The translations under genes were made by a program, and so were the position numbers. The notes below the pieces were generated by a model. That model did not search any database and was not told the DNA's origin. It saw only the letters and a program-made list of their open reading frames with translations. DNA of 56,803 bases. Source: Candidatus Binataceae bacterium. Lineage in GTDB: Bacteria; Desulfobacterota; Binatia; Binatales; Binataceae. Shown here piece by piece: positions 35,101 through 47,882 of this stretch. The DNA lies in NCBI GenBank assembly GCA_035500095.1, contig DATJXN010000135.1, positions 1-56,803 of the forward strand, given 5' to 3'. The stretch's first letter is position 1; each line of letters begins with the position of its first letter.

Positions 35101-35246
35101 AGCTCGACCATCGGCTGCACGGGATCGGGATAAGCCTCGATATCGATCTGCGAGAAGGCGAAGATGCCGGAGAGTAGCAGCGCGATGGCCAGGCCGATGA
35201 TTACGGCGCGGCCCTTCAGCGCGACCTGCATTAACGAGCGAATCAC
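32142..35246 (-). CDS. RND efflux pump inner-membrane transporter, CzcA/heavy-metal-type
   Basis: The 1034-residue protein has the typical RND layout: one helix, large periplasmic loop, six helices, a second large loop and five helices. The proton-relay helix carries Asp393 and Asp399 in GAIDFGIIIDTTVIVMEN, the DFGxxxD arrangement of the heavy-metal (HME) branch rather than the DD pair of drug pumps. Other marks are IDIEAYPDPVQPMVELLT, LGGEFLPKLEEGN and AVGFISIFGIAVMDGILL. It lies nine bases behind the adaptor gene. Metal specificity is not readable; a broad or non-metal substrate is possible, as many CzcA-like pumps are misnamed. Confidence 0.9.
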   Translation of the reverse strand: MIRSLMQVALKGRAVIIGLAIALLLSGIFAFSQIDIEAYPDPVQPMVELLTLPNGLSAEEVERLVTVPLEYTLSTTRNLEAMRSISLFGLSDIRCYFSWDSDYYWDNAETVNQLQFVSLPAGITAAISPENSIGEIYRYTIESPDHDLLNQKTVNDWIVSRQLSTVPGVIGDSTFGGLTKEYQVDVDPQKLDYYHVPLSALTGALANANISSGGNYLDVGEQAFDVRGLGFIDSLDDIRNTLLAVNKATPITVNNVAEVSVGYAPRLGIVGMNNRDEVSEGIVLMRKYGNTLKTLRGVEAKVKQLNTSGMLPRGYQVVPYYDRTALVETTLRTVLENLTIGMALVFLVLIFFLSNLKAAVIAAINIPLALCGAFILMKVSDTPANLISLGAIDFGIIIDTTVIVMENIHRHLSSDEFEHESPFGRILRAAQEVGGPMLFSTLIFVIAFLPLFTMRGVEGAIFSPMSHTYAYALGSAILLAVTLTPVLGSFAFARGLHDVYNPLWNGIARFYHGMFMRVLRWPRLTLVVVLMLAAAAASTYPRLGGEFLPKLEEGNVWLTATMPPTISLMRGAVLANRMRQLLMSFPEVTTVVSQLGRPDDGTETTGFFSIEFSVDLKPAAEWPAGLTKPEMVRRIDTKLRREMPGVSFDYSQNIEANIDEALSGVKGTNSVKVFGRDLAVDERIANQLVEVIGKVPGAVDMAVYRSLGQPNLVIKPDRAAAARYGLNVSDVAAIVQAAIGGQAVTQVFEGDERFDLVVRWKPQYRQSLDAIRNIRVATPAGADIPLAQIAQVRTEEGASFIYREGLERYVPVRFAVRGRDLQSTVESAKQTVAREINLPEGVHLEWAGEYGELQEANRRLMIVVPFALVLIAGVLYAATTSLIDTFVIMAQIPVACMGGILGLYLTRTPFSVSAAVGFISIFGIAVMDGILLSFYIRQLWQEGHPFREAIVMGSDRRLRATMMTDMVDAFGLLPAALSTRIGAQTQRPLAIVVIGGALAILLVTRILQPVLIYLCHRRLRLSDAPPPRPVTLRV

Positions 35247-35255
35247 GGGCGATTC

Positions 35256-36392
35256 CTATCCCTGGCCGTGAGCTTCGCGCCACAGCTCGTCAACCTGGAG
35301 CGAGCCGGCCACGACCACCGTGTCTCCCGCGGCCAGGCCCGAGACTATCCTCGCGTAGCCCTTTTCGTTCCACGACGCGATCACGACCTTGCGCCGCGCA
35401 ACCGTATCGGGCCCCACGCGCACATAGGCGAAATACGAGTCGGTGTCGAACACCAGCGCCTGCTGCGCGATTACGAGCGCCATTCCCGGCCGCGTGACGA
35501 TCCGCACCCGCGCGAGCATCTGCGGCTTCAGCTTGAGGCCGGGGTTGGCGACGGTGCATCGGATCTGCGCGGTGTAGGTGGCGGGATCGATGCCCGGGCT
35601 GACGCGCGAGATCACGCCCTTGAAGACGTCGTTTGGATAAGCGGTGACCACCGCCTCCAGGCTCTGCCCCTCGTGCACGCGCGCGAGGTCGTCCTCGTAG
35701 ATGCTGGCGGTTATCCAGACGTCGTTCAGCGTGCCGACGGTATAAAGAACATCGCCCGGATTGACCGCCGCGCCGCGCGTGGCCTTGTTCTCGATCACCG
35801 TGCCGCCGATCGGCGCGCGCATCCAGACCGTCGGACTCGGAGCGACGATCGCGCGGATGTCCGCCGGCTCCATGCCGAGCAGTTCGAGCTTGCGCTCGGC
35901 CGCGTCCTCCATCGAGGCCGCCATCCCCGCCATCCCGGTAATACCGGGTGCGCCGCTCAAGCGGGCGGTCTGCTTCGCCTGCAGGTATTCAGCCTCGGCG
36001 GTCATGAAATCGGGACTGTAGAGCGCGAGGATCGCCTCGCCGCGCCGCACGTTGTCCCACTGCGAGACCCGGACCTGCTCGATCCTGCCGGCGACGCGCG
36101 AGACGATGCTGGAGACGCTGCGGTCGTCGAAGGTGACCTGGCCGTTGGCCTCGAGCACCGCCGGCAACTCGGCCTCGCGCACCTGGCCCAGCGCGACGCC
36201 CGGGACCCGCGCCGCATCGATCCGCATCAGTTCTTCCCCGCTGCCCTGGCGGACGATCTGAGGAACGGGGGCGGGCGGCGTGTCGACCGCGGCGCGGGTC
36301 GGCGATGAACTCTCGCAGCCGCAAAGCGCGGCGAACACCGTCAGCGCAGCCGGCGCCCACAGGAACATCGCGGCCGTTCTAAACCTGCTCAT
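35256..36392 (-). CDS. RND efflux periplasmic adaptor (membrane fusion protein), lipoprotein
   Basis: The 378-residue HlyD/CusB-like adaptor joins the inner-membrane pump to the outer-membrane channel. The N-terminus ends in a lipobox-like FAALCGC near residues 21-27, so the mature protein is probably anchored by a lipid-modified Cys in the inner membrane. After it come a lipoyl/barrel start (LEANGQVTFDDRSVSSIVSRVAGRIEQV region), a helical hairpin (about 125-170) and VWMRAPIGGTVIENKATRGAAVNPGD, the second half of the lipoyl domain. IVSGLAAGDTVVVAGSLQVDE closes it. It is coupled to the TolC-like gene by a four-base ATGA overlap. Confidence 0.92.
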   Translation of the reverse strand: MSRFRTAAMFLWAPAALTVFAALCGCESSSPTRAAVDTPPAPVPQIVRQGSGEELMRIDAARVPGVALGQVREAELPAVLEANGQVTFDDRSVSSIVSRVAGRIEQVRVSQWDNVRRGEAILALYSPDFMTAEAEYLQAKQTARLSGAPGITGMAGMAASMEDAAERKLELLGMEPADIRAIVAPSPTVWMRAPIGGTVIENKATRGAAVNPGDVLYTVGTLNDVWITASIYEDDLARVHEGQSLEAVVTAYPNDVFKGVISRVSPGIDPATYTAQIRCTVANPGLKLKPQMLARVRIVTRPGMALVIAQQALVFDTDSYFAYVRVGPDTVARRKVVIASWNEKGYARIVSGLAAGDTVVVAGSLQVDELWREAHGQG

Positions 36393-37681
36393 TGCCCCAG
36401 CGGTGCGCCGATCGCCTGTTCGAGAGCCACGCGATTAGCCACGAACTGATTGGCGCTCTGCAGATAGTTTACCCGAGCGTCGTAACCGCGGCGCAAGGCC
36501 GCCACCAGTTCGACAAAGGGAATTTTCCCCGACTGGTACGCGGTAAGCGCAACCTGGAAATCCTCGCCGGCCAGCGGTATGAGCGACTGCCGGTAGAGGA
36601 TCGCGGTCTGGTAACCGTACTGGGCCGAGCGGTAGAGCGAGGTCACGGTCGCCGCAGTCTGATCTTTCACCGACACCAGGTCATAGCGCGAAGCTTCGAG
36701 GCTCTCGCGCGCGCGGGCAACGTCTTCGTTCTGCTTGAGCCAGAAGAAAATCGGCATATTTGCCCCGATGACCCACGAATGATCCTCGGTGCGGTTCGGC
36801 GCCGGCGCCGCGCTGGCGAGCAGATAGTGGTCGAAAAAATAGCTCACGGTGAAATCGGGGAGATATTCCATCTTGGCGAGCTGAAGCGCGGTGTCGGAGT
36901 TGCGCTCGTTGAGCGCGGCCTCGAGGATCTCCTGGCGCAGCGCGAGCGCCCGATCGACCAGGGTATCGAGCGAAATCTTGAGCGCATCGAATCTAAGCCC
37001 GCGCTCGTACTCGAGCGGAGCGCCGGGCGGCCGGCTCAGCAGCTGATTGAGCAGGGTTTCGTCGTTCGCAATGTTCGTCTCGTACTGGAGCTGCGCCTGG
37101 CGGGCGGCGGCGACGTCGAATTCGGCGCTGATGAAGTCGGTCTGCGTGACCTGGTTGGTGGAGTATGCAACCTGCGTCACCTTCAGCACCTGCTCAAGAT
37201 TGCGCACGTTGTCCGAGTTGACGCCCGCGAGCGCGCTGTCGAGCACGAGCTGATAGTACGCCGCCTCGACCGCGGCGCGGGTGTCGCGAACCGTAGCCTG
37301 GTAGGTCAGCCGCGCAATATCGGCAGAGCGGCGAACCTCGCGGCCCTGGAGGATCGCCTTGCCGGGGAACTGGAAAGCCTCGGTGACCAACAGGGTATGA
37401 TACGACGTCCGGTTGAAGCCGTTTCCCGCGCTGTCGCCATTCGTATAGGAGATCTGCGGATCGTTGGGCGCGTAAGCCTGTTTTATCGAATGCTCGGCCG
37501 CTTCCCATCGCGCACGCGCCGCCCGCACCTGCGGATTTACTTCCAGCGCAACCTGCACCAGTTGCGTCACGTCCAGCGCCTGGCTACCCGAAGCGGCCAC
37601 TGATTCGCCCGTGACGAGCATCACCAGCGCCGCTGCCGCCATCACGGCGGCAACAGCCGCCCTGCTCGCGTTAATCCGCAT
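36389..37681 (-). CDS. TolC-family outer membrane efflux channel
   Basis: The 430-residue protein begins with a signal peptide (about 1-30, ending GESVAAS). Two long helical repeats of the OEP type follow, each with the VEAAYYQLVLD or VTSLYRSAQYGYQTAILYRQS pattern, and NPQVRAARARWEAAE near the start. It would form the outer-membrane exit duct for the RND pump. It is first in the channel-adaptor-pump order of the minus-strand operon. Upstream lies a 351-bp gene-free stretch that should contain the operon's promoter. Confidence 0.9.
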   Translation of the reverse strand: MRINASRAAVAAVMAAAALVMLVTGESVAASGSQALDVTQLVQVALEVNPQVRAARARWEAAEHSIKQAYAPNDPQISYTNGDSAGNGFNRTSYHTLLVTEAFQFPGKAILQGREVRRSADIARLTYQATVRDTRAAVEAAYYQLVLDSALAGVNSDNVRNLEQVLKVTQVAYSTNQVTQTDFISAEFDVAAARQAQLQYETNIANDETLLNQLLSRPPGAPLEYERGLRFDALKISLDTLVDRALALRQEILEAALNERNSDTALQLAKMEYLPDFTVSYFFDHYLLASAAPAPNRTEDHSWVIGANMPIFFWLKQNEDVARARESLEASRYDLVSVKDQTAATVTSLYRSAQYGYQTAILYRQSLIPLAGEDFQVALTAYQSGKIPFVELVAALRRGYDARVNYLQSANQFVANRVALEQAIGAPLGQ

Positions 37682-38032
37682 CGCTTTTTCAGCTCCCTTG
37701 CCTTGTGAGGTCGCCGGTTTTGACGCGCGTCCGGCAGCGCCGAACGTCCGGCGGACGATCCGGCCCCAACCCCGCGCGCCCGCCTAATCGTACCGATCGA
37801 TTAGACCGCCTCGGGCGCGCCTACGGAAGAGGCCCTAGGCGCTCTTATGCGCTCTTGCACTCCTGCTTAACCTGTTCGTAACGGATGCGCCGCAGCGGCG
37901 AAGATGCGCGTTGCGGGGAACCGGCGGCAAGTCGCCCGCAAACGCGGAGCGCCGGCTCGCGGATTGCGGGCCGGCGCTCTACGCTTATGCTACCCGCGTC
38001 AGCGGATTTTCGATTCGCTTATTTGGGATCGG
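37682..38032. other. Intergenic region, 351 bp, no gene seen
   Basis: It lies between the start of the efflux operon and the stop of the cytochrome c gene. No protein-like frame was found. It holds the 14-bp hairpin listed separately and, on the minus strand, must carry the efflux promoter; I cannot point to a -35/-10 pair with confidence. CTAATCG..CGATTAG (37794-37804 region) is a short palindrome that might be an operator. Confidence 0.4.
37947..37979 (-). terminator. Strong hairpin downstream of cytochrome c, possible terminator
   Basis: A 14-bp stem (GAGCGCCGGC and CGC arms, one T-G wobble) closes on a five-base GGATT loop. It begins 54 bases after the cytochrome c stop on the minus strand. 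The tail after the stem has only TTT within a GC-rich run, so intrinsic termination would be weak; mRNA 3'-end protection is an alternative. Confidence 0.45.
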
Positions 38033-38638
38033 TTACTTCGCCGCGGTCTTCTGATCGCTCGCCGGGGCCTGCCCCTGCAACTGGCGCACATACATCACCA
38101 CGTCCCAGCGCTCATCGGAGTTCATCGCGTCCGCGTACGACGGCATATGGATCCCGCCATCGCGGATATAGCCGTAGATATAGCCATCGGGAAGGTTCTT
38201 GCTGGTGCCAGTGACCAGATTCTTCGGATCGAAGCCGTGCGAGTGCAGCAGATGGGCCACCGGGCCGTCGCCGTGGCCACTCTCGCCATGACACGGCGTG
38301 CAGGTGTTGGTAAACAGTTCCTTGCCGCGGGCGATATTTTCGGGCGTCGGCTTGAGCGGGTTGTGCGCCTTGATGGTCGCCTGCTCGAGGTCCTGCGGGG
38401 GCGATCCCGTATACACCGGCAGCGTTCCCTCCGGCATCACGCGCGGCGAAACCTCCAGCGGCTGAATCGCCGGGCCGCGAAACATGTCGATACTCCACGG
38501 GAAGCACCAGGCCGCGCCCGCGCCCGCGACGATGAACATCGCCGCCGCGGCCACGCCAAGCGCCGTCCTGAAATTCGCAACACGCGCCGCTACACGGCCA
38601 ATTGCGGCGGCGCCAACAGACTTGCTAGGCACGATCAC
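38033..38638 (-). CDS. Mono-haem cytochrome c, membrane-anchored or secreted
   Basis: The 201-residue protein has one haem c site Cys113-Thr-Pro-Cys-His117 (NTCTPCHGESGHGDG) and the sixth ligand Met165 (GGIHMPSY). DERWDVVMYVRQLQ closes the fold. Before it, residues ~22-47 are hydrophobic (LGVAAAAMFIVAGAGAAWCF), a signal or anchor. The block MFRGPAIQPLEVSPRVMPEGTLPVYTG resembles the lead of cytochrome c subunits such as ActE of alternative complex III. I chose GTG 38638 because AAGGAG lies six bases before it; a TTG 27 bases upstream has no such site. It follows the plastocyanin-like gene by 79 bp, so the two may exchange electrons. Confidence 0.9.
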   Translation of the reverse strand: MIVPSKSVGAAAIGRVAARVANFRTALGVAAAAMFIVAGAGAAWCFPWSIDMFRGPAIQPLEVSPRVMPEGTLPVYTGSPPQDLEQATIKAHNPLKPTPENIARGKELFTNTCTPCHGESGHGDGPVAHLLHSHGFDPKNLVTGTSKNLPDGYIYGYIRDGGIHMPSYADAMNSDERWDVVMYVRQLQGQAPASDQKTAAK

Positions 38639-38717
38639 GATCGACTCCTTTTCGGCTCGGCACAATAGCCTAAGCGCCCCCGTCGCGGCAACGCCCCCGC
38701 GGCGGATTTCGATCGCC

Positions 38718-39122
38718 CTATTTGACCACCACGGTTCCGATCATCTTGTCTTTTTCGTGCGGCAGGCATAGGTACTGGTAGGTGCCGGACACGGTGAACG
38801 TGTAGCTCCACTTCGCTCCCGGCGGCATGAAGCCGGAATCGAAAGGCTTGGCTCCTGCGGGCAAAGAGACGTCCTTGGGGTCCTGCGCCACTGCGGAATT
38901 GGTGGTTACCGAGTGGAGCGACTGGGCATTATTGACCCATTCGACCGTGTCGCCCTTCTGGATCGTGACCGACATTGGGTCAAACTTGGGCGGCGTGTCG
39001 CTCATCTTGATTTCGACCGTCTTTGCCGCGGCCATCGACGGCACAACGCCGCCAAGCATCGCCAGAACGGCGAGCACCGCGCTTGCGCGGAACAAGGACT
39101 TTCGAAGTATCGGTTTGCGCAT
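38718..39122 (-). CDS. Plastocyanin/azurin-like cupredoxin
   Basis: The 134-residue secreted blue copper protein has a signal peptide (1-32, AVLAVLAMLGGVVPSMAAA). The copper site is complete: His70 (QSLHSV), Cys119, His122 (YLCLPHE) and Met127 (DKMIG), the type 1 ligand order. FDPMSVTIQKGDTVEWVNN is the usual N-terminal strand. It would carry single electrons in the periplasm. It lies 79 bp upstream of the mono-haem cytochrome c on the same strand. Confidence 0.92.
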   Translation of the reverse strand: MRKPILRKSLFRASAVLAVLAMLGGVVPSMAAAKTVEIKMSDTPPKFDPMSVTIQKGDTVEWVNNAQSLHSVTTNSAVAQDPKDVSLPAGAKPFDSGFMPPGAKWSYTFTVSGTYQYLCLPHEKDKMIGTVVVK

Positions 39123-39292
39123 CGTTTTGCAGCTCCTCGCAGCGGTTCTCGAGCGTGTCCCGCCGCCTCAGGTGATATCAAGAAGCTAATATCGCGCATC
39201 TGGACAATTTAGTCCAGCTAACATGTAGCGTGACCGACGCCGGCTTCAACCGCCAGCCGGCCCGCTGGTGAGATCCGGTCCGCACGCGAGTT

Positions 39293-40540
39293 CTATCTGG
39301 CTTGGACGAGCAGGCCGATTCGCGACGGCGATGGCGCCACGCAAAGAAAAGACGCTACCGCGCCAATCATCGAGAAGAGCGCGCAGACCTCGAAGGACAA
39401 GGCATAGCTTCCGGTCGCGTCGGCGAGTTTTCCCACTATGGGCGGGCCCATCGTTGCGCCCAGAGTAAATGCGATCCCAAGCAACCCGGCGATCGAGCCA
39501 TACCGTCTGAGCCCCAGCGTCTCGACCTGCACCAGCGGCCCTAGCGCCACCGGCGCCGAACCGGTGATCCCGCCGACGAAGGTAAAAACCACGAGCACCC
39601 AGAAGATCCGCGCGAACAAGAGGCCGGCGGTATTCAGGCCTCCGATAAACAGGCAAAGAGCGAGCGCGTTCTTGCCGCCGATCCGATCGCCCAACAGGCC
39701 CATCGTTGGCTTCCCAATCAACGCCAGTCCCAGCGACAGGCTGATCACCATCGTTCCGGCCGCCTGCGTGTAGCCGATATCGATGAGGTATTTCACCAGA
39801 TGGATAAAGCTGCCACCGACCGAGAAGGTGTAACAGAACTGCAGCACGGCCAGCATCCAGAACGCCTGCGTGTGCAGGGCTTGGTTGACCTCGAGGCCCG
39901 TGATCCCGAAATCCGTCCCCGTTGCGGCGTCCGATTCGCCGGGGCCCGAAACCGGCGCTGTCTGGACGGGACGCGTCCGCACGAAGACCAGGTAAAGCGG
40001 CGCGACGATCACGACCAGCGGAATCGCGAGCACCGCGTAAGCGAAGCGCCATCCGTGGGCCACTATCAGGTAGCCCGCGGCGAGCGTGATCACCATACCA
40101 CCAAGCTCCATCCCGGCGGTCGTAATACCCAGCGCCGTGCCGCGCCGCTCGCCGAACCAGTTCGAGATGACCATCGTGGCCGGCAGGATTGTTGACGCGA
40201 TCATTCCGATTCCGGTCACGACCGACCCGGCGACGAGGCCGTTGAGCGAGGCGGCCCGCGACATCATCACGATTCCCAGCGCCGTCAGGAGGGCGCCGAT
40301 CGCCATCACGATCTGCGCCGGCACGCGATCCAGCAGCCAGCCGATGAAGATGCCGAATACGCCGGCCGAAATGGCCTGAGCCGCGGGCACCATGCCGGCT
40401 TGCAGCCGGGTCAGATGAAACTCCTTCAGCATCGACGGCAGAAAGATCGGAAAACAGTTGTAGCCGGTGCCCCATAGAAAGAAGAGCGAGAAGAAAAGCG
40501 CGACGGCGAGCGTCCAGGCCGTACGGTCTTGCTTGGTCAT
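39293..40540 (-). CDS. MFS transporter, monocarboxylate/OFA-like
   Basis: The 415-residue protein has twelve predicted helices in two halves. The first half has GYNCFPIFLPSMLKEFHLTRLQAG and the intracellular GWLLDRVPAQ loop (the family A motif region), then SNWFGERRGTALGITTAGMELGG, as in OFA and monocarboxylate carriers. The second half has FIHLVKYLIDIGYTQAAGTM and GLLGDRIGGKNAL. It probably moves a small carboxylate; the substrate is unknown. It is transcribed toward the cupredoxin gene (170 bp gap), and a terminator separates it from clpB. Confidence 0.9.
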   Translation of the reverse strand: MTKQDRTAWTLAVALFFSLFFLWGTGYNCFPIFLPSMLKEFHLTRLQAGMVPAAQAISAGVFGIFIGWLLDRVPAQIVMAIGALLTALGIVMMSRAASLNGLVAGSVVTGIGMIASTILPATMVISNWFGERRGTALGITTAGMELGGMVITLAAGYLIVAHGWRFAYAVLAIPLVVIVAPLYLVFVRTRPVQTAPVSGPGESDAATGTDFGITGLEVNQALHTQAFWMLAVLQFCYTFSVGGSFIHLVKYLIDIGYTQAAGTMVISLSLGLALIGKPTMGLLGDRIGGKNALALCLFIGGLNTAGLLFARIFWVLVVFTFVGGITGSAPVALGPLVQVETLGLRRYGSIAGLLGIAFTLGATMGPPIVGKLADATGSYALSFEVCALFSMIGAVASFLCVAPSPSRIGLLVQAR

Positions 40541-40650
40541 CCCGATTCTCCTCGACGCTTCTCAACGGCAGGGCATCCGCGCGCGCCGCGCGGATTGTGG
40601 CGCATCAGAGCATCGTGCGCAAAGCCATGTCTGGCGGGAAAACTGACAGG

Positions 40651-40685
40651 AAAAAAAGGAGATGCGACTGAAAATCGCATCTCCT
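40651..40685 (-). terminator. Intrinsic terminator of clpB
   Basis: On the minus strand GGAGATGCGA pairs perfectly with TCGCATCTCC around a seven-base loop (TTTTCAG) and is followed at once by seven T (40651-40657). It starts about 60 bases after the clpB stop. This is the clearest intrinsic terminator in the window. Confidence 0.92.
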
Positions 40686-40745
40686 CTCAAAGCCCGTGCC
40701 CGGCGGCCTCGGGATGATCCAAGCGGGCGTTACGCCACGCCCGCT

Positions 40746-43367
<2,622 letters not shown>

Positions 43368-43501
43368 TGATAGTTGGCCTTTTTCGGGTCTTTAGCAAAA
43401 GTAACCATTTTCCGCCGGCCGACAACCGCGGCTGCGGCGACCGGCCCGTCCGGCAGATTTCGATCAGCTTTCAGTTTGGCCCCTTTGCACCTCATTTGCT
43501 A

Positions 43502-43514
43502 AGCACAATGTGCT
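43502..43514. promoter_or_regulatory. Perfect 13-bp palindrome before coxS
   Basis: AGCACA and TGTGCT flank one base, 17 bp before the coxS ATG and 135 bp upstream of clpB. It could be a dimeric regulator site near the cox promoter, but no -10/-35 pair could be placed around it and chance is possible. Confidence 0.25.
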
Positions 43515-43530
43515 GCAACGGGAGGTAGCC

Positions 43531-44010
43531 ATGCGCGTGACGCTGACCGTCAACAATCAACGACGTGAAGATGAAATCGAGCCTCGGATGCTGCTGGTCC
43601 ACTACCTTCGCGACGTTGCCGGGCTTACCGGCACTCATGTGGGATGCGAAACGTCGCTGTGTGGCGCCTGCACCGTGCTGCTTGACGGCAACGCCGTGAA
43701 ATCCTGCACCGTGCTCGCGGCCCAGGCGGACGGCGCCAAAGTCACCACGGTCGAAGGACTGGCCCAGGACGGCAAACTCCATCCCTTGCAGGAAGGCTTC
43801 TGGGAGGAGCACGGCCTGCAATGCGGATATTGCACGCCGGGGATGATCATGGCCTCGGTCGACCTGCTAAGCCACAACGCCAATCCGTCGGAGGCTGAGA
43901 TTCGTCATGCGCTGGAGGGCAACCTCTGCCGATGCACCGGCTACCAGCACATCATCAAGGCCGTCCAATACGCGGCCAACAAGATGCGTTCGGGCAAGGC
44001 GGCGGCCTGA
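43531..44010 (+). CDS. coxS: CO dehydrogenase/xanthine oxidase family small (2Fe-2S) subunit
   Basis: The 159-residue iron-sulfur subunit has the plant-type cluster Cys39, Cys44, Cys47, Cys59 ([13 protein letters not shown]) and the second cluster Cys98, Cys101, Cys133, Cys135 (CGYC, CRC), the pattern of the molybdenum hydroxylase family. It relays electrons from the Mo site to FAD. The start is ATG 43531 with GGGAGGTAG upstream; the frame opens at a GTG 21 bases earlier without a ribosome site. It is first of the coxS-coxL-coxM-coxG operon. Confidence 0.95.
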   Translation: MRVTLTVNNQRREDEIEPRMLLVHYLRDVAGLTGTHVGCETSLCGACTVLLDGNAVKSCTVLAAQADGAKVTTVEGLAQDGKLHPLQEGFWEEHGLQCGYCTPGMIMASVDLLSHNANPSEAEIRHALEGNLCRCTGYQHIIKAVQYAANKMRSGKAAA

Positions 44011-44056
44011 CCGCGACCGCGCCAGTGCGAATGCGCGTACCGATAAGGAGAAAGCG

Positions 44057-46390
<2,334 letters not shown>

Positions 46391-46394
46391 AACC

Positions 46395-47264
46395 ATGTAC
46401 CCCTCAGAATTCGAATACCATCGCGCCGCTTCCGTGAAGGAGGCGCTGGGCCTTATCCAGCAGTATGGCGACGAAGCCAAGCTCATCTCGGGCGGCCATA
46501 GCCTGCTGCCGATCCTGAAGTTGCGCCTGGCGCAGCCGCGCCATCTGGTCGACATCGCGCGCATCGCCGAACTCGCCCAAATCGTCGAACAGGGCGGCCG
46601 CATAACCGTCGGCGCGGCCGTGTCTCATCGTGCGGTCCACACCTCGGATCTGTTGCGCGACAAGCTCGGATTGCTGGCCGAATGCGCCGGCAATATCGGC
46701 GACGTTCAAGTGCGCAACCGCGGCACGATCGGCGGCAGCCTCGCCCATTCCGACCCGGCGGCCGATTACCCGGCGGCGGTGCTCGCGCTCGAGGGCGCGG
46801 TGCGGCTCGATAGCGCCGCGGGCGCGCGCGCGGTCAAGGCCGCGGATTACTTTATCGACCTGATGACGACCGCGATTCAGCCGGGCGAGATTCTGACCGC
46901 GGTCAGCTTCGCGCCGCTGCCGGCGGGAGCCGGTTTCGCCTATCTCAAGCATCGCCAGCCCGCTTCGGGGTTCGCGATGGTCGGGGTCGCCGCGTGCCTC
47001 ACGCTCGACAAGAGCGGCAAATGCCAGGGCGCGCACGTCGGGATAACCGGGCTCGGAGCCAAGGCGTTTCGCGCCCATGCGGTCGAAGACGCGATCAACG
47101 GCAGGACGCCTGACACAAAGGCGCTCGCGGATGCCGCGGCGCACGCGGCGGACGGAGTCGATCCGCTGGCCGACATCCACGCTTCTGCGGATTTTCGCGC
47201 GGAACTCGCGCGCGTTTACACCCGCCGCGCGCTCGCGAGCGCAGTCGCGCGCGCCAAACCCTGA
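46395..47264 (+). CDS. coxM: Molybdenum hydroxylase FAD subunit, CoxM
   Basis: The 289-residue FAD-binding subunit has the two flavin loops AKLISGGHSLLPILKLRLAQP (about 30-50) and RGTIGGSLAHSDPAADYP (about 112-129), plus a C-terminal CO_deh_flav_C domain (about 175-285). It passes electrons from the FeS subunit to the respiratory acceptor. It begins four bases after coxL, tight enough for coupling. Confidence 0.94.
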   Translation: MYPSEFEYHRAASVKEALGLIQQYGDEAKLISGGHSLLPILKLRLAQPRHLVDIARIAELAQIVEQGGRITVGAAVSHRAVHTSDLLRDKLGLLAECAGNIGDVQVRNRGTIGGSLAHSDPAADYPAAVLALEGAVRLDSAAGARAVKAADYFIDLMTTAIQPGEILTAVSFAPLPAGAGFAYLKHRQPASGFAMVGVAACLTLDKSGKCQGAHVGITGLGAKAFRAHAVEDAINGRTPDTKALADAAAHAADGVDPLADIHASADFRAELARVYTRRALASAVARAKP

Positions 47265-47300
47265 GGACGTTTCGCAGGAGTTGCGGATCAACAATTCGAC

Positions 47301-47831
47301 ATGAAAATCGCCGGAGAACAAACGCTCTCAGCGCCGCGCGACCGCGTATGGGCGCTGTTCAACGATCCCGAACGGCTCTCGCGCCTGATTCCGGGATGCG
47401 AAAAGCTCGAAGTGATCAGCCCGACCGAGTTCGCCGGCACGCTCAACGTCGGTATCGCTGCGGTCAAGGGCGTCTATGCCGGCAAGCTCAAGCTCGACGA
47501 AGTGCGTCCGCCAGAGCACTACAAAATGAACGTCGACGGCAAAGGCAAGCAGGGTTTCATGCGCGGATCGGGCACGCTCGACCTGGTAGCCAAGGGTCCC
47601 AAAGAAACCGCGGTGACTTATGGCGGCGACGTTCTGATCGGTGGTCCGCTGATGCAGGTTGGCCAGCGCGTTATCGACAGCGCGGCCAAGATGCTGATCG
47701 GACAGTTCTTCGCCGCGGCCGAGGCCGAGTTGAAGGCCGAAGCGGCGGGCACGGTCGCGCGCCAGGGCTTCCTGATCAATTTCTGGCGCTACCTGATGCG
47801 CCTCGTTCGCTCGCTGTTTTCGCGGAGCTAG
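47301..47831 (+). CDS. coxG: CoxG: SRPBCC-domain CO dehydrogenase accessory protein
   Basis: The 176-residue SRPBCC protein opens with MKIAGEQTLSAPRDRVWALFNDPERLSRLIPGCE and has the hydrophobic cavity strands of the START-like fold. The C-terminal 20 residues (FLINFWRYLMRLVRSLF) form an amphipathic membrane-facing helix. CoxG proteins anchor the soluble Cox complex at the membrane and deliver electrons to quinone. It is the last gene of the cox run, 36 bp behind coxM, and its stop faces pmbA, 51 bp away. Confidence 0.92.
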   Translation: MKIAGEQTLSAPRDRVWALFNDPERLSRLIPGCEKLEVISPTEFAGTLNVGIAAVKGVYAGKLKLDEVRPPEHYKMNVDGKGKQGFMRGSGTLDLVAKGPKETAVTYGGDVLIGGPLMQVGQRVIDSAAKMLIGQFFAAAEAELKAEAAGTVARQGFLINFWRYLMRLVRSLFSRS

Positions 47832-47882
47832 GGCGCTCGGATACCTGAGGTGCGCGGGCAGCGCGGCGGCAGAGCGCAGGCC

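Noticed and set aside
43368-43530. CIRCE or sigma32 heat-shock element upstream of clpB
   Set aside because: No TTAGCACTC inverted repeat and no CTTGAAA/CCCAT pair found in the 163 bp.
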